A stretch of 64,000 bases of DNA from WHTK01 sp963711035 (GTDB taxonomy: Bacteria > Chloroflexota > Dehalococcoidia > DSTF01 > WHTK01): contig CAVQCN010000003.1 of NCBI GenBank assembly GCA_963711035.1, positions 434,001 to 498,000 on the forward strand. The letters are read 5' to 3'. A program made the position numbers and the translations under genes. Shown one piece after another: positions 53,870 to 63,834 of this stretch. The notes beneath the pieces are model-generated. The model saw nothing but the letters and a program-made list of their open reading frames with translations, made no database searches and was not told the origin of the DNA. The stretch's first letter is position 1; each line of letters starts with the position of its first letter.

Positions 53870-55096
53870 GTGACGAATGCCAACTCGGTGCAGCCAGCGC
53901 TCGATGGCCTCAAGATTGTCGAGCTCGCCGAGGGCATCTCGATGCCGTACTGCGGTAAGCTCCTCGCCGACCTGGGCGCCGAGGTGATCAAGATCGAGCG
54001 GCCCCGCGTCGGCGATCCAGCGCGTGCGATGGAGCCCTTCTACCACGACGAGCCCTCAGCCGACAGCAGCCTGATCTTTAACTTCCTCAACACGAACAAG
54101 CTCGGCGTCAGCCTGGACGTCGATACGCCGGCCGGTCGCGAGCTGCTCGAACGGCTCGTGGGGGATGCGGACGTCCTGCTGGTCGGCGGGCGGCCGGAGG
54201 AGTTGAGGCAACGCAATCTGCTGTTCGAAGCCTGGCGGGAGCGCTTCCCGCGCCTCGTCGTTATCTACCTGACGCCGTTCGGCCTTACCGGCCCTTACGC
54301 CGACCGCAAGAACAGCGATCTGATCGGCCAGCAAATGTCCGGCATGGGCGTCGGCACCCCGCGCAGCCGCTTCGGCCCGCCGGACCAGCGGCCGTTGGCC
54401 ATCGGGGGCAACCAGGCGCTGATGGGCGCTGGACTCAACGCCGCCGTCGCGACGATGCATGCGCTATTTACGCGCGACGCCTCCGGTCGCGGTCAGATGG
54501 TCGACATTTCCGAGCTCGAGCCGATGACCTCTTATCAGTTTCTCAACGTGGCGCGTTGGGTCTACACGCACGATTCCGGTGCCCGCGGCTTCGGCGAAGG
54601 GGCGCGCAAGTTCTGGTGCAAGGACGGGGCCGTCTCGGTGCTGATCTTTGTGGGCCAGCCGCGGCAGTGGGAGGCTTTCCAGGAGTTGATGGGCAATCCC
54701 GAGTGGGCCAAAGACCCTGACTTGGTGCCGCCGATAGAGAACGCGGAAAAGCGCGACCGGTTTTGGGCTCACGTCAACGAATGGGCCGGGCAGTACACGC
54801 GTGAGGAGGTCTACCGCAAAGCGCAGGCTCTGCGCATCGCCCTATTCCCGGTAAACACGGTGCCGGACACCATCGAGTCGGACCAACTCAAATCGCGTGG
54901 CTTCATGAAGGACATGCAACTCGCCAATGGCGCCACGGTCAGCGGGCCGTCCGCTCCGTACATATTCTCCGAGACACAACCGAGCTTCCGGCGATCGGCG
55001 CCGACGCTCGGCCGAGATAACCACGAAGTCTTGTGCACACGCCTGGGTCTTTCGGAAGAGGAATTGCAGTATGGCTACGAGGCCGGTTTTATCTGA
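53870..55096 (+). CDS. CaiB/BaiF-type CoA transferase
   Basis: Protein of 408 residues starting at GTG 53870, behind GGAGGGG. Motifs include GLKIVELAEGISMPYCGKLL, GAEVIKIERPRVGDPARAME and VVIYLTPFGLTGPYADRKNS, followed by the active-site Asp in DLIGQQMSGMG. GQMVDISELEPMTSYQFL marks the second half. It overlaps the next CaiB by 26 bases, which implies co-translation as a pair. Confidence 0.92.
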   Translation: MTNANSVQPALDGLKIVELAEGISMPYCGKLLADLGAEVIKIERPRVGDPARAMEPFYHDEPSADSSLIFNFLNTNKLGVSLDVDTPAGRELLERLVGDADVLLVGGRPEELRQRNLLFEAWRERFPRLVVIYLTPFGLTGPYADRKNSDLIGQQMSGMGVGTPRSRFGPPDQRPLAIGGNQALMGAGLNAAVATMHALFTRDASGRGQMVDISELEPMTSYQFLNVARWVYTHDSGARGFGEGARKFWCKDGAVSVLIFVGQPRQWEAFQELMGNPEWAKDPDLVPPIENAEKRDRFWAHVNEWAGQYTREEVYRKAQALRIALFPVNTVPDTIESDQLKSRGFMKDMQLANGATVSGPSAPYIFSETQPSFRRSAPTLGRDNHEVLCTRLGLSEEELQYGYEAGFI

Positions 55097-56315
55097 ACCC
55101 CATCAGGACGACTCGCTGCCGCTGGCCGGCATCACGGTCGCGGACTTTAGCTGGGTTCTGGCAGGTCCGCGCTCCACATCGTGGCTGGGCAGCATGGGGG
55201 CGCGCATCCTCAAGGTCGAAGGGCCGCGACGCCCCGACCAGTACCGCTTCATCAAGATCTTCGAGCCGGAGAAAGAGAATATCGACGGCTCCGGGGCCTT
55301 TCATACGCTGAACTTCTCCAAATACGATTCGGCCATTGACTTCAACACGCCGCGCGGCCTGGAGCTGGCCAAGCAGATCGTCATGATCAGCGACGTGGTC
55401 GTCGAGAACTTCGCCTACGGTGTCATGGAGCGCGTCGGCCTCGGTTACGAGGAGCTACGCAAGCTGAAGCCGGACATCATCTTCGTGTCCAGCTCGGCGA
55501 TGGGGAAGACGGGGCCGGACAAGCACCATGTCGCGTACGGCAACCTGATCCACGCCTTCAGCGGTCTCGACTCGGTCACCGGCTACGACGGCGAAGCCGG
55601 TAGCACGGGCGGCACCTACGCCGACCCGATGACGGGCACCAACATGGTGCTGGCGGTACTGGCCGCTCTTTGGCACCGTCGCCGCACCGGCCAGGGCCAG
55701 CGCATCGACCTTTCGATGGTCGAAGCGGCGCTCATGCAGCTGCCGGAGTACATCCTCGACTATACGGCCAACGGCCGCGTCGGCAAGTCGCAGGCCAACG
55801 ACCGGCCGATCAAGGCGCCGAACGACACGTACCTCTGCGCCGACGGCAACTGGGTCGCCATCTCGATAGACAACGACACCGACTGGCAGGCGTTCTGCGG
55901 CGTGCTGGGCAACCCGACCTGGTGCCGTGACGAGCGCTACCGCGACCAGATGCGACGCTACGAGAACCGCGAGGAGCTCAACCAGCGCGTCGGCGAGTGG
56001 GCGGCGACGCTGACGCCGGCCGAGGTCACGGAGCAGCTGCAGGCCGTCGATGTTTCCGCTTCGCAGGTGTACGACGCGCAGATGCTGTACGAGGACGAGC
56101 ACCTGCAGGCGCGCAACTTCTACGTGAATCTTGATCACCCGGTCGTCGGCAACAAGCCGGTTGTGCCTATGCCCTGGCATATAGAGCCCGGCCCCAGCGA
56201 GCACTTCTGGCCGGCCCCGACCTTCGGCCAGCACACGGACTACATCCTGCACGACCTGCTCGGCGTAGACGAGGCGGAGATCGCCTCGCTGCGCGAAGAT
56301 GGCATCATCGTCTAG
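55071..56315 (+). CDS. CaiB/BaiF-type CoA transferase
   Basis: Protein of 414 residues. ATG 55071 lies inside the previous gene and is preceded by GAGGAATTGC. LAGITVADFSWVLAGPRSTS, then GARILKVEGPRRPDQYR and FVSSSAMGKTGPDKHHVAYG give the family pattern. GQRIDLSMVEAALMQLPEYI is in the second half. Tandem CaiB genes often encode heteromeric transferases. The frame stays open upstream to 54927 without coding character. Confidence 0.9.
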   Translation: MATRPVLSEPHQDDSLPLAGITVADFSWVLAGPRSTSWLGSMGARILKVEGPRRPDQYRFIKIFEPEKENIDGSGAFHTLNFSKYDSAIDFNTPRGLELAKQIVMISDVVVENFAYGVMERVGLGYEELRKLKPDIIFVSSSAMGKTGPDKHHVAYGNLIHAFSGLDSVTGYDGEAGSTGGTYADPMTGTNMVLAVLAALWHRRRTGQGQRIDLSMVEAALMQLPEYILDYTANGRVGKSQANDRPIKAPNDTYLCADGNWVAISIDNDTDWQAFCGVLGNPTWCRDERYRDQMRRYENREELNQRVGEWAATLTPAEVTEQLQAVDVSASQVYDAQMLYEDEHLQARNFYVNLDHPVVGNKPVVPMPWHIEPGPSEHFWPAPTFGQHTDYILHDLLGVDEAEIASLREDGIIV

Positions 56316-56360
56316 GCGAGGGCAATCGGCGGCAGCCGGGGCCCAAAGAAGGAGAGAGCT

Positions 56361-57146
56361 TTGCCGGACTACGAACGCATCCTTTATGAGAAGAAAGACA
56401 AAGTACTTTACGTAACGCTGAACCGGCCCCACATCCTCAATGCCTACGACGACCAGATGTCGGCGGAGCTGGCTGACGCCTGGTACCAGTTCGACATCGA
56501 CCCTGACTTGCACGTCGCCATCTTGTCCGGCGCCGGCCGCGCCTTCTGTTCCGGCGCCGACGTGAAGCAGCGCCAGCTGCGGCCGCGCGAGGAGCTGGAG
56601 CGCCTTGGCGGCCCGGCGGGGCGCAATGCGCCGCGCGCGCCGCTGTCTCAGTCGGTGAACTGGAAGCCTGTCATCGCGGCCGTGCACGGCTATGCCTACG
56701 GCGCCGGCTGGGGCCTGGTGCAGCAGTGTGACCTCGCCGTCGCGGCGGAGGGCGCGAAGTTCCAGATCACGGAGACGCGCCGCGGCCTGGGCGGCGCCAG
56801 CCATTTCGGTCCGGCGTGGTTCTACAGCGGCGACCGCTTCGCCAACGACATCGCGATCACGGGCCGCGTCTTCACGTCGGAGGAAGCAGCCGAGCATGGC
56901 CTGATCAATCGCCTGACGCCGCCCGACGGGTACATGGCCGCGGCGGAAGAGATGGCGGCAGAGATCCTCAAGAACCCGCCGCTGTCGGTGCGTTCCACGG
57001 TGCAGGCGACGCGCTGGATGCGCGCCGAGATGACTCGCAACCTGTCTCTGTACCAGCAGGGCCTCAAGCTGCACCTCACGGAGGACTTCCAGGAGGGCGC
57101 CCGCGCCTTTATCGAGAAGCGCGAGCCGAACTTCCAGGGCCGCTGA
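56361..57146 (+). CDS. Enoyl-CoA hydratase/isomerase family protein
   Basis: Crotonase-fold protein of 261 residues with a TTG start at 56361, 6 bases after GGAG. The oxyanion segments are VAILSGAGRAFCSGADVKQR (about 51-70) and VHGYAYGAGWGLVQQCDLAV. The second is followed by FQITETRRGLGG, where the Glu fits one catalytic acid. It is the third gene of the rightward CaiB-CaiB operon. Confidence 0.9.
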   Translation: MPDYERILYEKKDKVLYVTLNRPHILNAYDDQMSAELADAWYQFDIDPDLHVAILSGAGRAFCSGADVKQRQLRPREELERLGGPAGRNAPRAPLSQSVNWKPVIAAVHGYAYGAGWGLVQQCDLAVAAEGAKFQITETRRGLGGASHFGPAWFYSGDRFANDIAITGRVFTSEEAAEHGLINRLTPPDGYMAAAEEMAAEILKNPPLSVRSTVQATRWMRAEMTRNLSLYQQGLKLHLTEDFQEGARAFIEKREPNFQGR

Positions 57147-57172
57147 GCGACCCGTATCCCGTGTCAAGCCGT

Positions 57173-57204
57173 ACGGCGGCGCCTCACTCCAGGGGCGCCG
57201 TCGT
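57173..57204 (+). terminator. Terminator after the CaiB-hydratase operon
   Basis: CGGCGGCGCC (57174-57183) pairs with GGCGCCGTCG (57194-57203) with one mismatch across a 10-base loop, followed by TGTTCTTGTG. It lies 27 bases past the hydratase stop. Confidence 0.6.
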
Positions 57205-57278
57205 GTTCTTGTGACCGCTTTGTGTCGACGGCCGAATGGCTCTGTCGACGCACGAATGGCTTGAGATAGATTGAACTG

Positions 57279-58184
57279 GTGAACTCAGAAGGCAGCGTTC
57301 TCCTGCGCACGGTCGGACTCACCAAGCGGTACGGGGCGAAGACCGTCGTTGACCACCTGGATCTGGAGATTCGTCAGGGAGAGGTGCTTGGCCTGCTCGG
57401 GCCCAACGGCGCCGGCAAGACCACGACTGTCGCCATGATCCTGGGGCTCGTCAAGGCGAATGAGGGACGCGTCGAGAAGCCGAACCTGCCGTTGAGCCGG
57501 ATCGGCGCGATCATCGAGTCGCCGGCGTTTTATCCCTTCATGTCGGGGCGAGACAACCTCCGCGCCTTCGGCCTCGTGCTTGGAGGCATTCCAGACCCGC
57601 GCATCGATGAGCTTCTCACCTTGCTGGGCCTGCACGAGAGTGCGGACGGCAAGTATGCGACCTACTCGCTCGGCATGAAACAGCGACTGGCGATTGCCGG
57701 TACGCTCCTGAATGACCCGGAGTTGGTGATCCTCGATGAACCGACGAATGGACTTGACCCCGCCGGCCAGCAGGAGATCCGCGGGCTCATCCCGCGCCTC
57801 GCGGGCGAAGGACGCGCCGTTCTCCTCGCGAGCCATCTCCTGCACGAGGTGCAGCAGGTGGCGGACCGCGTCGCAATCCTGCAGCGGGGACGTCTGCTCC
57901 AGACCGGCACCGTACAGGAGATGCTCAGCCGAGGCAGCCACATCGAGATCTCGATCGAGTCTCCGGAGAAGGCAGCGGAGGTGATCGCCGCGCTGCCCTT
58001 CGTGGAGCGAGTGGCGGAGGTCGATGGCCGGCTGCGCGTGTTCGCTCCGCCGGATTCCGGTCCCGCGTTGGCGCGGGCGTTGAGTGAAGCCGGTTTCTTC
58101 CCCACGTCGATGACGCCGGTGGGCAGCTCGCTCGAAGAGGTGTTCTTGGAGCTCACCACAGCGGGTGCGGGCCAGGATGAATAG
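57279..58184 (+). CDS. ABC transporter ATP-binding protein (bacitracin-type)
   Basis: ATPase of 301 residues with a GTG start. Walker A is GPNGAGKTTTVAMI, the signature is a variant (YSLGMKQRLAIAGTLL), Walker B is LVILDEPTNGLDP and the switch His is in LLASHLLHEV. A C-terminal domain of about 80 residues follows (EISIESPEKAAEVIAALPFV), typical of BcrA-like ATPases. The stop overlaps the permease start by eight bases. It exports a drug, lipid or peptide. Confidence 0.92.
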   Translation: MNSEGSVLLRTVGLTKRYGAKTVVDHLDLEIRQGEVLGLLGPNGAGKTTTVAMILGLVKANEGRVEKPNLPLSRIGAIIESPAFYPFMSGRDNLRAFGLVLGGIPDPRIDELLTLLGLHESADGKYATYSLGMKQRLAIAGTLLNDPELVILDEPTNGLDPAGQQEIRGLIPRLAGEGRAVLLASHLLHEVQQVADRVAILQRGRLLQTGTVQEMLSRGSHIEISIESPEKAAEVIAALPFVERVAEVDGRLRVFAPPDSGPALARALSEAGFFPTSMTPVGSSLEEVFLELTTAGAGQDE

Positions 58185-58998
58185 TTTCCTTTCGCTATAT
58201 CGCTCCGAGGTCTTTCGCCTCACGCACCGGATGATGCCGAAGGTGATGGTGCTGGCGCTCGTGCTCCTGGTCGTGGGCGGCTACCTCCTCCTCTGGTTCT
58301 CTTCGTCCTCGCTCAGCGAGGCGGATCTTGCGAGCCAGAAGGAGCATCTGAGCCTGGCGAGCGCACCAAAGTACGGTATGGACATCGTTTACCAGGTGAC
58401 GATGCTGGTGTCGGTCGTCCTCGCGTCGAGCTCGATTGCCACGGAGTACGGCTGGGGGACCATCCGCGTGATCCTCTCGAAGACGGAGAGGCGCTGGGCC
58501 TTCCTGGGCGCCAAGCTGCTGGCCATCCTGACGTTCATCGCCGTGATTTCTGTGATCGGCATGGGCGCCGTTCTCATTGGCAGCGGCGCCGTGACGGCAA
58601 TCGGCGGGCTGGACAGCAGCCTCGGCCACGACTTCCTGATTCGGGTGCTCGGCGCCTTGGTCCGAAACGGCATCGCGGTTCTGCCCTACGTCACGCTGGC
58701 GTTCCTCGCGAGCCTGTGGTTTCGCGCAACCGCGGCCGGTGTTGCCCTGGTGATCGTCGTGTTCTATGCGGACGTGCTGATGACGCCGTTGACGGAGAGC
58801 GGCGGAGCCCTCAGCTGGTTCCCGGAAAACGTGCTCATCTATCGCAACATTCGCGCCGTGCTCGACGCCAACGCCTTGCAGCGCGCGACTGACCTGCCTA
58901 CCGCGTGGCAAGGCGCGGCGGTGCTTGCCGTCTTCGCGCTCGTCTTCGCCGCGCTCTCCTTCTGGCGCTTCGAGACCAGAGACGTCTCATCCGCCTGA
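58177..58998 (+). CDS. ABC-2-type permease
   Basis: Protein of 273 residues with six helices (MPKVMVLALVLLVVGGYLLL near the start; LLAILTFIAVISVIGMGAVL; GVALVIVVFYADVLM; AAVLAVFALVFAALSFWRF at the end). It matches ABC-2 permeases of BcrB/NosY type. ATG 58177 is inside the ATPase gene, which implies coupled translation. Substrate unknown. Confidence 0.88.
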   Translation: MNSFLSLYRSEVFRLTHRMMPKVMVLALVLLVVGGYLLLWFSSSSLSEADLASQKEHLSLASAPKYGMDIVYQVTMLVSVVLASSSIATEYGWGTIRVILSKTERRWAFLGAKLLAILTFIAVISVIGMGAVLIGSGAVTAIGGLDSSLGHDFLIRVLGALVRNGIAVLPYVTLAFLASLWFRATAAGVALVIVVFYADVLMTPLTESGGALSWFPENVLIYRNIRAVLDANALQRATDLPTAWQGAAVLAVFALVFAALSFWRFETRDVSSA

Positions 58999-59062
58999 GG
59001 GCGCAGCGGGCGGCGCGTGCCAGCGCGTGAACGACGCTGTAAGATCGCGACATGGTCCCGGC

Positions 59063-60601
59063 GTGGCGCTAAGCACCTTCCGACGATCCCTTACGAAAGA
59101 CAATCCCTGGCTGGTGGTGGTATCCGTCGGCCTGGGCCAGTTCATGGTGGTCATCGATATCTCCATCCTGAACATCGCCTTGCCGACCATCGCCGGCAAG
59201 CTGCACGCCTCGCTCGCTCAAGTGGAGTGGACCCTCATTGCCTACACGCTGGCGTTGACGGGCCTCGTACCCTTCTTCGGCCGCATCAGCGACGTCCTGG
59301 GGCGCAAGCGGCTCTTCATCGCTGGTGTCCTGTCGTTCGCGGGCGCCAGTCTGCTGGCTGCGTTTTCGCAGTCCATTCTCTGGCTGATCGGCGCCAGGAT
59401 CCTGCAGGCGTTCGGCGGCGCGCTGATCACCAGCAACGTCCTGGCGATCATCACCGACACGTTTCCGCCGGGAAAGCGTGGTACCGCCATGGGGCTGCAG
59501 ACCATCCTTCTCAGCGGTGGAGCCGCTATTGGGCCTACGCTCGGCGGTTTTCTGGTGACGCATTTCGGCTGGCAGTCCGTGTTCCTGCTGAACGTCCCTA
59601 TCGGCGTCATCGCGGCGGTGCTGGCCGCGCGCATCCTGCCGCCGCTACAGGAGCACCGCACCCTGGAGCCGATCGACTGGCTGGGCGCGGCGTTGTTGGT
59701 GGGCGGAACGGCCATGCTGCTGCTCGGCGTGACGAAGGCGCCGGATTGGGGCTGGTCGTCGGGCACGGTCATCGGTCTCATGCTGGGCGGCCTCGTGACG
59801 CTTGGTCTGTTCGTCGTGCGAGAGCTGCGGGCGCAGTTCCCGCTGGTCGACCTGTCCCTGTTCCGCATCCGCGAGTTCACCACGGGCCAAACGGCAGGCA
59901 TCTTCGCCACCGTCGGCATGGCGACCGTGATGCTGCTCTTTCCCTTCTACTGGCAGAGCATTCGCGGCTACTCGGCCGAGACGGCGGGCCTGATGATGTT
60001 GCCCATGGCATTGACCCTGATGGTGGTCGCGCCGCTTTCAGGCAGGCTCTCGGACAAGGTGGGGTCGCGCGGACTGACGACTACCGGGCTGGGCATCGTC
60101 ATCCTGGGCCTCCTCGCCATCTCCCAGGTGACGGCAGAGATGCCGCTGTGGGATGTGCTGCTGCGGCTGGTCCTCCTCGGCACCGGCCTGGGCACGTTCA
60201 TGGCGCCGAACAACAATGCCGTGATGTCGTCCGTTCCTCCTGCCAAGCGTGGTATCGGAGCGGGCCTCCTGGGCATGTTCCGGTTCACGGGGCAGAGCCT
60301 GGGCATCGCCTTCGCCGGCACGGTGTTCGCGGGTTTCGCGACTGCCGGCGCCTTCTCGCTCCACAGCCTGCCGACGCCGGCGCTGATGGCCTCCGCCTCC
60401 TCCGACCCCGCAATGCAGGCGTCGATTCGTGACGCTTTCAACAACGGCCTGCACGCGGCGGCGCTCTTCGCGGTCCCGCTGGCCGCGATCGGCATGCTCC
60501 TGTCCTTCATACGAGGCGGGACCCAGGACGAAGCCCGCAGCGGCCCGGGACCCCACCTGGTGAGTCGGCCCGTGGAGCAGGAAATCGCCGAGCGGCGATA
60601 A
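59063..60601 (+). CDS. MFS drug transporter, DHA2 family
   Basis: Protein of 512 residues with fourteen predicted helices. Motif LTGLVPFFGRISDVLGRKRL is motif A of the MFS, and FMVVIDISILNIALPTIAGK is the DHA2 signature of helix 1. ILQAFGGALITSNVLAIITD is motif B-like. GTG 59063 is the chosen start; no good ATG is near. It would extrude a compound using H+. It converges on the molybdopterin subunit gene with a 16-base gap. Confidence 0.9.
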   Translation: MALSTFRRSLTKDNPWLVVVSVGLGQFMVVIDISILNIALPTIAGKLHASLAQVEWTLIAYTLALTGLVPFFGRISDVLGRKRLFIAGVLSFAGASLLAAFSQSILWLIGARILQAFGGALITSNVLAIITDTFPPGKRGTAMGLQTILLSGGAAIGPTLGGFLVTHFGWQSVFLLNVPIGVIAAVLAARILPPLQEHRTLEPIDWLGAALLVGGTAMLLLGVTKAPDWGWSSGTVIGLMLGGLVTLGLFVVRELRAQFPLVDLSLFRIREFTTGQTAGIFATVGMATVMLLFPFYWQSIRGYSAETAGLMMLPMALTLMVVAPLSGRLSDKVGSRGLTTTGLGIVILGLLAISQVTAEMPLWDVLLRLVLLGTGLGTFMAPNNNAVMSSVPPAKRGIGAGLLGMFRFTGQSLGIAFAGTVFAGFATAGAFSLHSLPTPALMASASSDPAMQASIRDAFNNGLHAAALFAVPLAAIGMLLSFIRGGTQDEARSGPGPHLVSRPVEQEIAERR

Positions 60602-60617
60602 GCCTCAGCAGCCCGCG

Positions 60618-62843
60618 CTACTGCTTCTGCAGCTCCCGGTAGACCTTCTCGGCCGTGATCGGCAGGTCGCGGACGCGCGCGCCGCAGGCGTCCTGGATGG
60701 CGTTGGCGATGGCCGCGGCCGTCGGTACCATCGGCACCTCACCGATACCCTTGACGGCGTACGGACCGGAGCCGACCTCGCCCTCGAGGAGCACCGTCTG
60801 CAGCTCCGGGATGTCTGCCATTGTCGGGATCTTGTAGTCGCCGAAGGAGCCGGTGAGCACGCGCCCTTCTTCGACCTTGAGCTCCTCCATCATGGCGAAA
60901 CCGATGCCCTGCATGAGCGCGCCATTGATCTGGCCCTGGTGGCCGATCGGGTTCAGCACCTGGCCGACGTCGTGCGCGGTGACGAGTTTGCGCAGCTTCA
61001 CGGCGCCCGTTTCTGGGTCGACCTCGACTTCGGCGGTCTGCACGCAGAACGACGTGAAGTGGCCACGGATGTTCTCGTTGATGTGAGCCTGGCCGCTGAC
61101 CGACTCGCCGGTCTGACGCAGCAGGTCGCGCCAGTTGACCTTCTCCTCGATGTCGGTGCGCCACACCTCTTCGCCCTGCAGCCGTAGCTCCGCCTCCGGC
61201 CAGCCCATCTGCACCGCGACGAAGCCGATCAGCGCCTTCTTCAGCTCCTGCGCCGCCTCGAAGCCGACGGTCGAGGCGAGGCGTGATTGGATGCTGCCTC
61301 CCAGGCCCGCATCGAACGGCACGGAGCTCGTGTCCCAGACGTCGACATGGAAGCCGTCGAAGCGGATGCCCAGCTCCTCCTCGGCGACCTGATACAGCGT
61401 CGTGTAGGAGCCGGTGCCCTGGTCGAAGACCGGCGTGCCGATGGTGAGCGAGCCGTCCGGGTTCAACGTGTAGCGTGCGTGCGCCTGACCGCCGCCTTGG
61501 CCCCGGTCGCCGACGGCGATGCCGCGGCCGACCATCGGCGGCTTCGGGTCATGGTAGCCGGCCGCCTGGACGGCGGCGCGGATCGTGTCCTTGACCCGGA
61601 CGTAGTCCAGCGTCTCGCCCGCCGCCATCTCCTCGCCGCTCTCGACCATGTTCTTGAGCCGGAACTCGACCGGGTCGATGCCGATGGCGCGCGAGACCTC
61701 GTCCATGTGCGATTCCAGCGCGAAGACGGCCTGCGGTTCGCCGGGCGCGCGCAGGATCTGACCCGGCAGCGTGTTGGTGTAGACGTTGGCGGACTCGACG
61801 CGGACGTTGTCGCACTTGTAGGCACCAGCGGCCTGGATCGAGGAGCCCATGACGCCGCTGGGTTTGTAGCCGGCGTAGGCGCCGCAGTTGACGATGTGTT
61901 CGACGTGGTGAGCCGTAATCGTGCCGTCGTTTTTCACGCCGGTGCGCAGGCGGTAGATCATGAGCTGGTTCGGGTTGCCGAACATCAACTCCTCAACGTA
62001 GTCATGCACGATCTTCACGGGCCGGCCCGTGACCTGAGAGAGGTAGTAGGCGATCGGCAGGCTGGCAGGCGACGTCTTGGAGCCGAAGTCGCCGCCGACG
62101 AAGATCGGGTGCATGACCAGCCTGTCTTCGGCGAGCCCCATCGACGAGGCGTAGGGCTCGCGGACGCGATAGGGCGCCTTGGAGCAGGCCCAGACCTGCG
62201 CCGTCCCCGTCTCCTTGTCGTCCCAGGCGACGATGGCCTGCGGCTCCATGTAGGCGCCGTGCTGCACCTGGCTGTAGTAGCTGTGCTCGAAGACCTGGTC
62301 GGCCTCCGCGAACCCCTTTTCCAGGTCGCCCTTCTCGAACACCTGGCGGACGTAGGCGTTGGACGGCTGGTCCAGCTTGTTGCGGACGCCCTCGTAGTCG
62401 TTGTAGTCGGGGTGGAGGATGGGCGCGTCGGGCTTCATCGCCTCCAGCACGTCGGACACGGCGGGCAACTCTTCGTACTCGACCTCGATCAGGTCGAGGG
62501 CCTGCTGGGCGATGTCCTCGTCGTCAGCCGCTACGGCGGCAACGCGCTCGCCGACGTAGCGCACGCGGTCCTTGGCCAGCACCGGTACGTCGCGCAGGCT
62601 GCGGCCGAAGAGGTGTCCCGGCAGATCGGCGCCAGTGATCACGGCGTGGACGCCGGGCAGCGCCTTCGCCGCGGAGGTGTCGATGCGGACGATGCGAGCG
62701 TGAGGGTGCGGGCTGCGCAGCGAGCGGCCCCAGAGCATTCCGGGCAGGTTGACGTCGCCCGCGTAGGTTGCCTGGCCGGTGACCTTCAAGAAGCCATCGA
62801 CACGCGGCACCGCCTTCCCGATGTACTGGTAGGTAGCGACCAA
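60618..62843 (-). CDS. Molybdopterin-binding subunit of a xanthine dehydrogenase-family hydroxylase
   Basis: Protein of 741 residues. TTG 62843 is chosen because GGAGGTT lies 5 bases upstream; the frame stays open further without sense. YIGKAVPRVDGFLKVTGQAT and YAGDVNLPGMLWGRSLRSPH give the N-terminal domain. Molybdenum-site features are GQVWACSKAPYRVREPYA and FDQGTGSYTTLYQVAEEELG and the catalytic Glu in KGIGEVPMVPTAAAIANAIQ. No FAD- or 2Fe-2S-binding subunit adjoins it in this window, so it lacks its usual partners here. It could hydroxylate purines, aldehydes or CO. Confidence 0.9.
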   Translation of the reverse strand: MVATYQYIGKAVPRVDGFLKVTGQATYAGDVNLPGMLWGRSLRSPHPHARIVRIDTSAAKALPGVHAVITGADLPGHLFGRSLRDVPVLAKDRVRYVGERVAAVAADDEDIAQQALDLIEVEYEELPAVSDVLEAMKPDAPILHPDYNDYEGVRNKLDQPSNAYVRQVFEKGDLEKGFAEADQVFEHSYYSQVQHGAYMEPQAIVAWDDKETGTAQVWACSKAPYRVREPYASSMGLAEDRLVMHPIFVGGDFGSKTSPASLPIAYYLSQVTGRPVKIVHDYVEELMFGNPNQLMIYRLRTGVKNDGTITAHHVEHIVNCGAYAGYKPSGVMGSSIQAAGAYKCDNVRVESANVYTNTLPGQILRAPGEPQAVFALESHMDEVSRAIGIDPVEFRLKNMVESGEEMAAGETLDYVRVKDTIRAAVQAAGYHDPKPPMVGRGIAVGDRGQGGGQAHARYTLNPDGSLTIGTPVFDQGTGSYTTLYQVAEEELGIRFDGFHVDVWDTSSVPFDAGLGGSIQSRLASTVGFEAAQELKKALIGFVAVQMGWPEAELRLQGEEVWRTDIEEKVNWRDLLRQTGESVSGQAHINENIRGHFTSFCVQTAEVEVDPETGAVKLRKLVTAHDVGQVLNPIGHQGQINGALMQGIGFAMMEELKVEEGRVLTGSFGDYKIPTMADIPELQTVLLEGEVGSGPYAVKGIGEVPMVPTAAAIANAIQDACGARVRDLPITAEKVYRELQKQ

Positions 62844-62946
62844 GGGAGAACCTCCACGAGTTCGAATAAGCGAAGAATCGGCTGTGTGTTGCGGGCCGAT
62901 CGTATGCCCCGGACGGAACCCGTAGCAAGCGAAGGAGGCTTCGCCG

Positions 62947-63616
62947 TCAGCGCTCGTCGAAGTGCAGCGTCCATGTGGCTGCCGTCGCAGAAGGGCTTGT
63001 TGCCGGACGCGCCGCAGCGGCACAGCGTCACGCGATTGCGCCGCTCCCACTCCTGGCCGTCGGCGCCGACGACCGGCACGCCGCCGCGTACCCAGATCGG
63101 CCCGCCCGGCAGCACGGCGACGTCCTGGGGCAGCTCCGGCTCGACCGGCGCGCCGTCCTTGTCGAGCAGGACGATGCGGCCGGAGGGGCAGCGCCAGATC
63201 ATGTCGCGCATGAGCTCACGCTTGGCCGGATCGTCTCGCTCTTCGAGCAGTTTCCAGACGTTGGTCGTGCGCGTGCCGCAGAAGCCGGCCGAGAAGCACA
63301 GGACAACGTCGTCGGCGACGGCGTCGTCACCGTTACGGTCGACCTCGGCGCGCTCCAGGTACGGGCGCCGGTCGGCGGTCTCGCTACCATCGAAATCGAT
63401 CGACTCGTGGGTGGCATCGCAGAAGGGCTTGTTGCTCGATTGGCCGCAGCGGCAGAGCTCCACGGGCCGTCGCCGCACCGGAATCTCGCGCAACGTGTGC
63501 CAGTCGATGGGTTCGCCGTTAAAGGTGTGCACCGGCAACATCTCCGTCAAGGGCAGGTCGCCGTATACGACATAGGGTCCGTTAGGCTCGATCTCGACGT
63601 GCGGCGACTCATCCAT
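62947..63616 (-). CDS. CDGSH iron-sulfur domain protein, frameshifted at the end
   Basis: Protein of about 222 residues with two CDGSH-type iron-sulfur motifs, CRCGQSSNKPFCDATH (about 54-69) and CRCGASGNKPFCDGSH near the C-terminus, with a middle domain containing VVLCFSAGFCGTRTTNVW. ATG 63616 starts it. The uninterrupted frame runs on to 62786 and overlaps the next gene; but dropping one base after CDGSH gives WTLHFDER and a stop at 62947, as CDGSHW is the usual family end. A 1-base excess is therefore likely. It may serve electron transfer. Confidence 0.83.
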
Positions 63617-63834
63617 GTGCTGCCTCCTCGCGCTGAACAGTAGCAGGTCTGGCCTTCGTAGGGGATTCATCAACTCTTCTCAAGATGGTGGCGCTTTTGC
63701 CGTAGCCAGCCCATATCATGCTGTCGTTCGAGTCCGACGCGAAGAGATGCGGTAAAGCGCGCGGCACTATATCGTAGTGCCTGCGAAGACCGGGCGGCTT
63801 TGCGGCCCGAGGCGGGAAAGGAAGGATTTTCGCA

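Noticed and set aside
55455..57167. Long minus-strand frame opposite CaiB and the hydratase
   Set aside because: Spans two real genes and their gap, with antisense-type composition.
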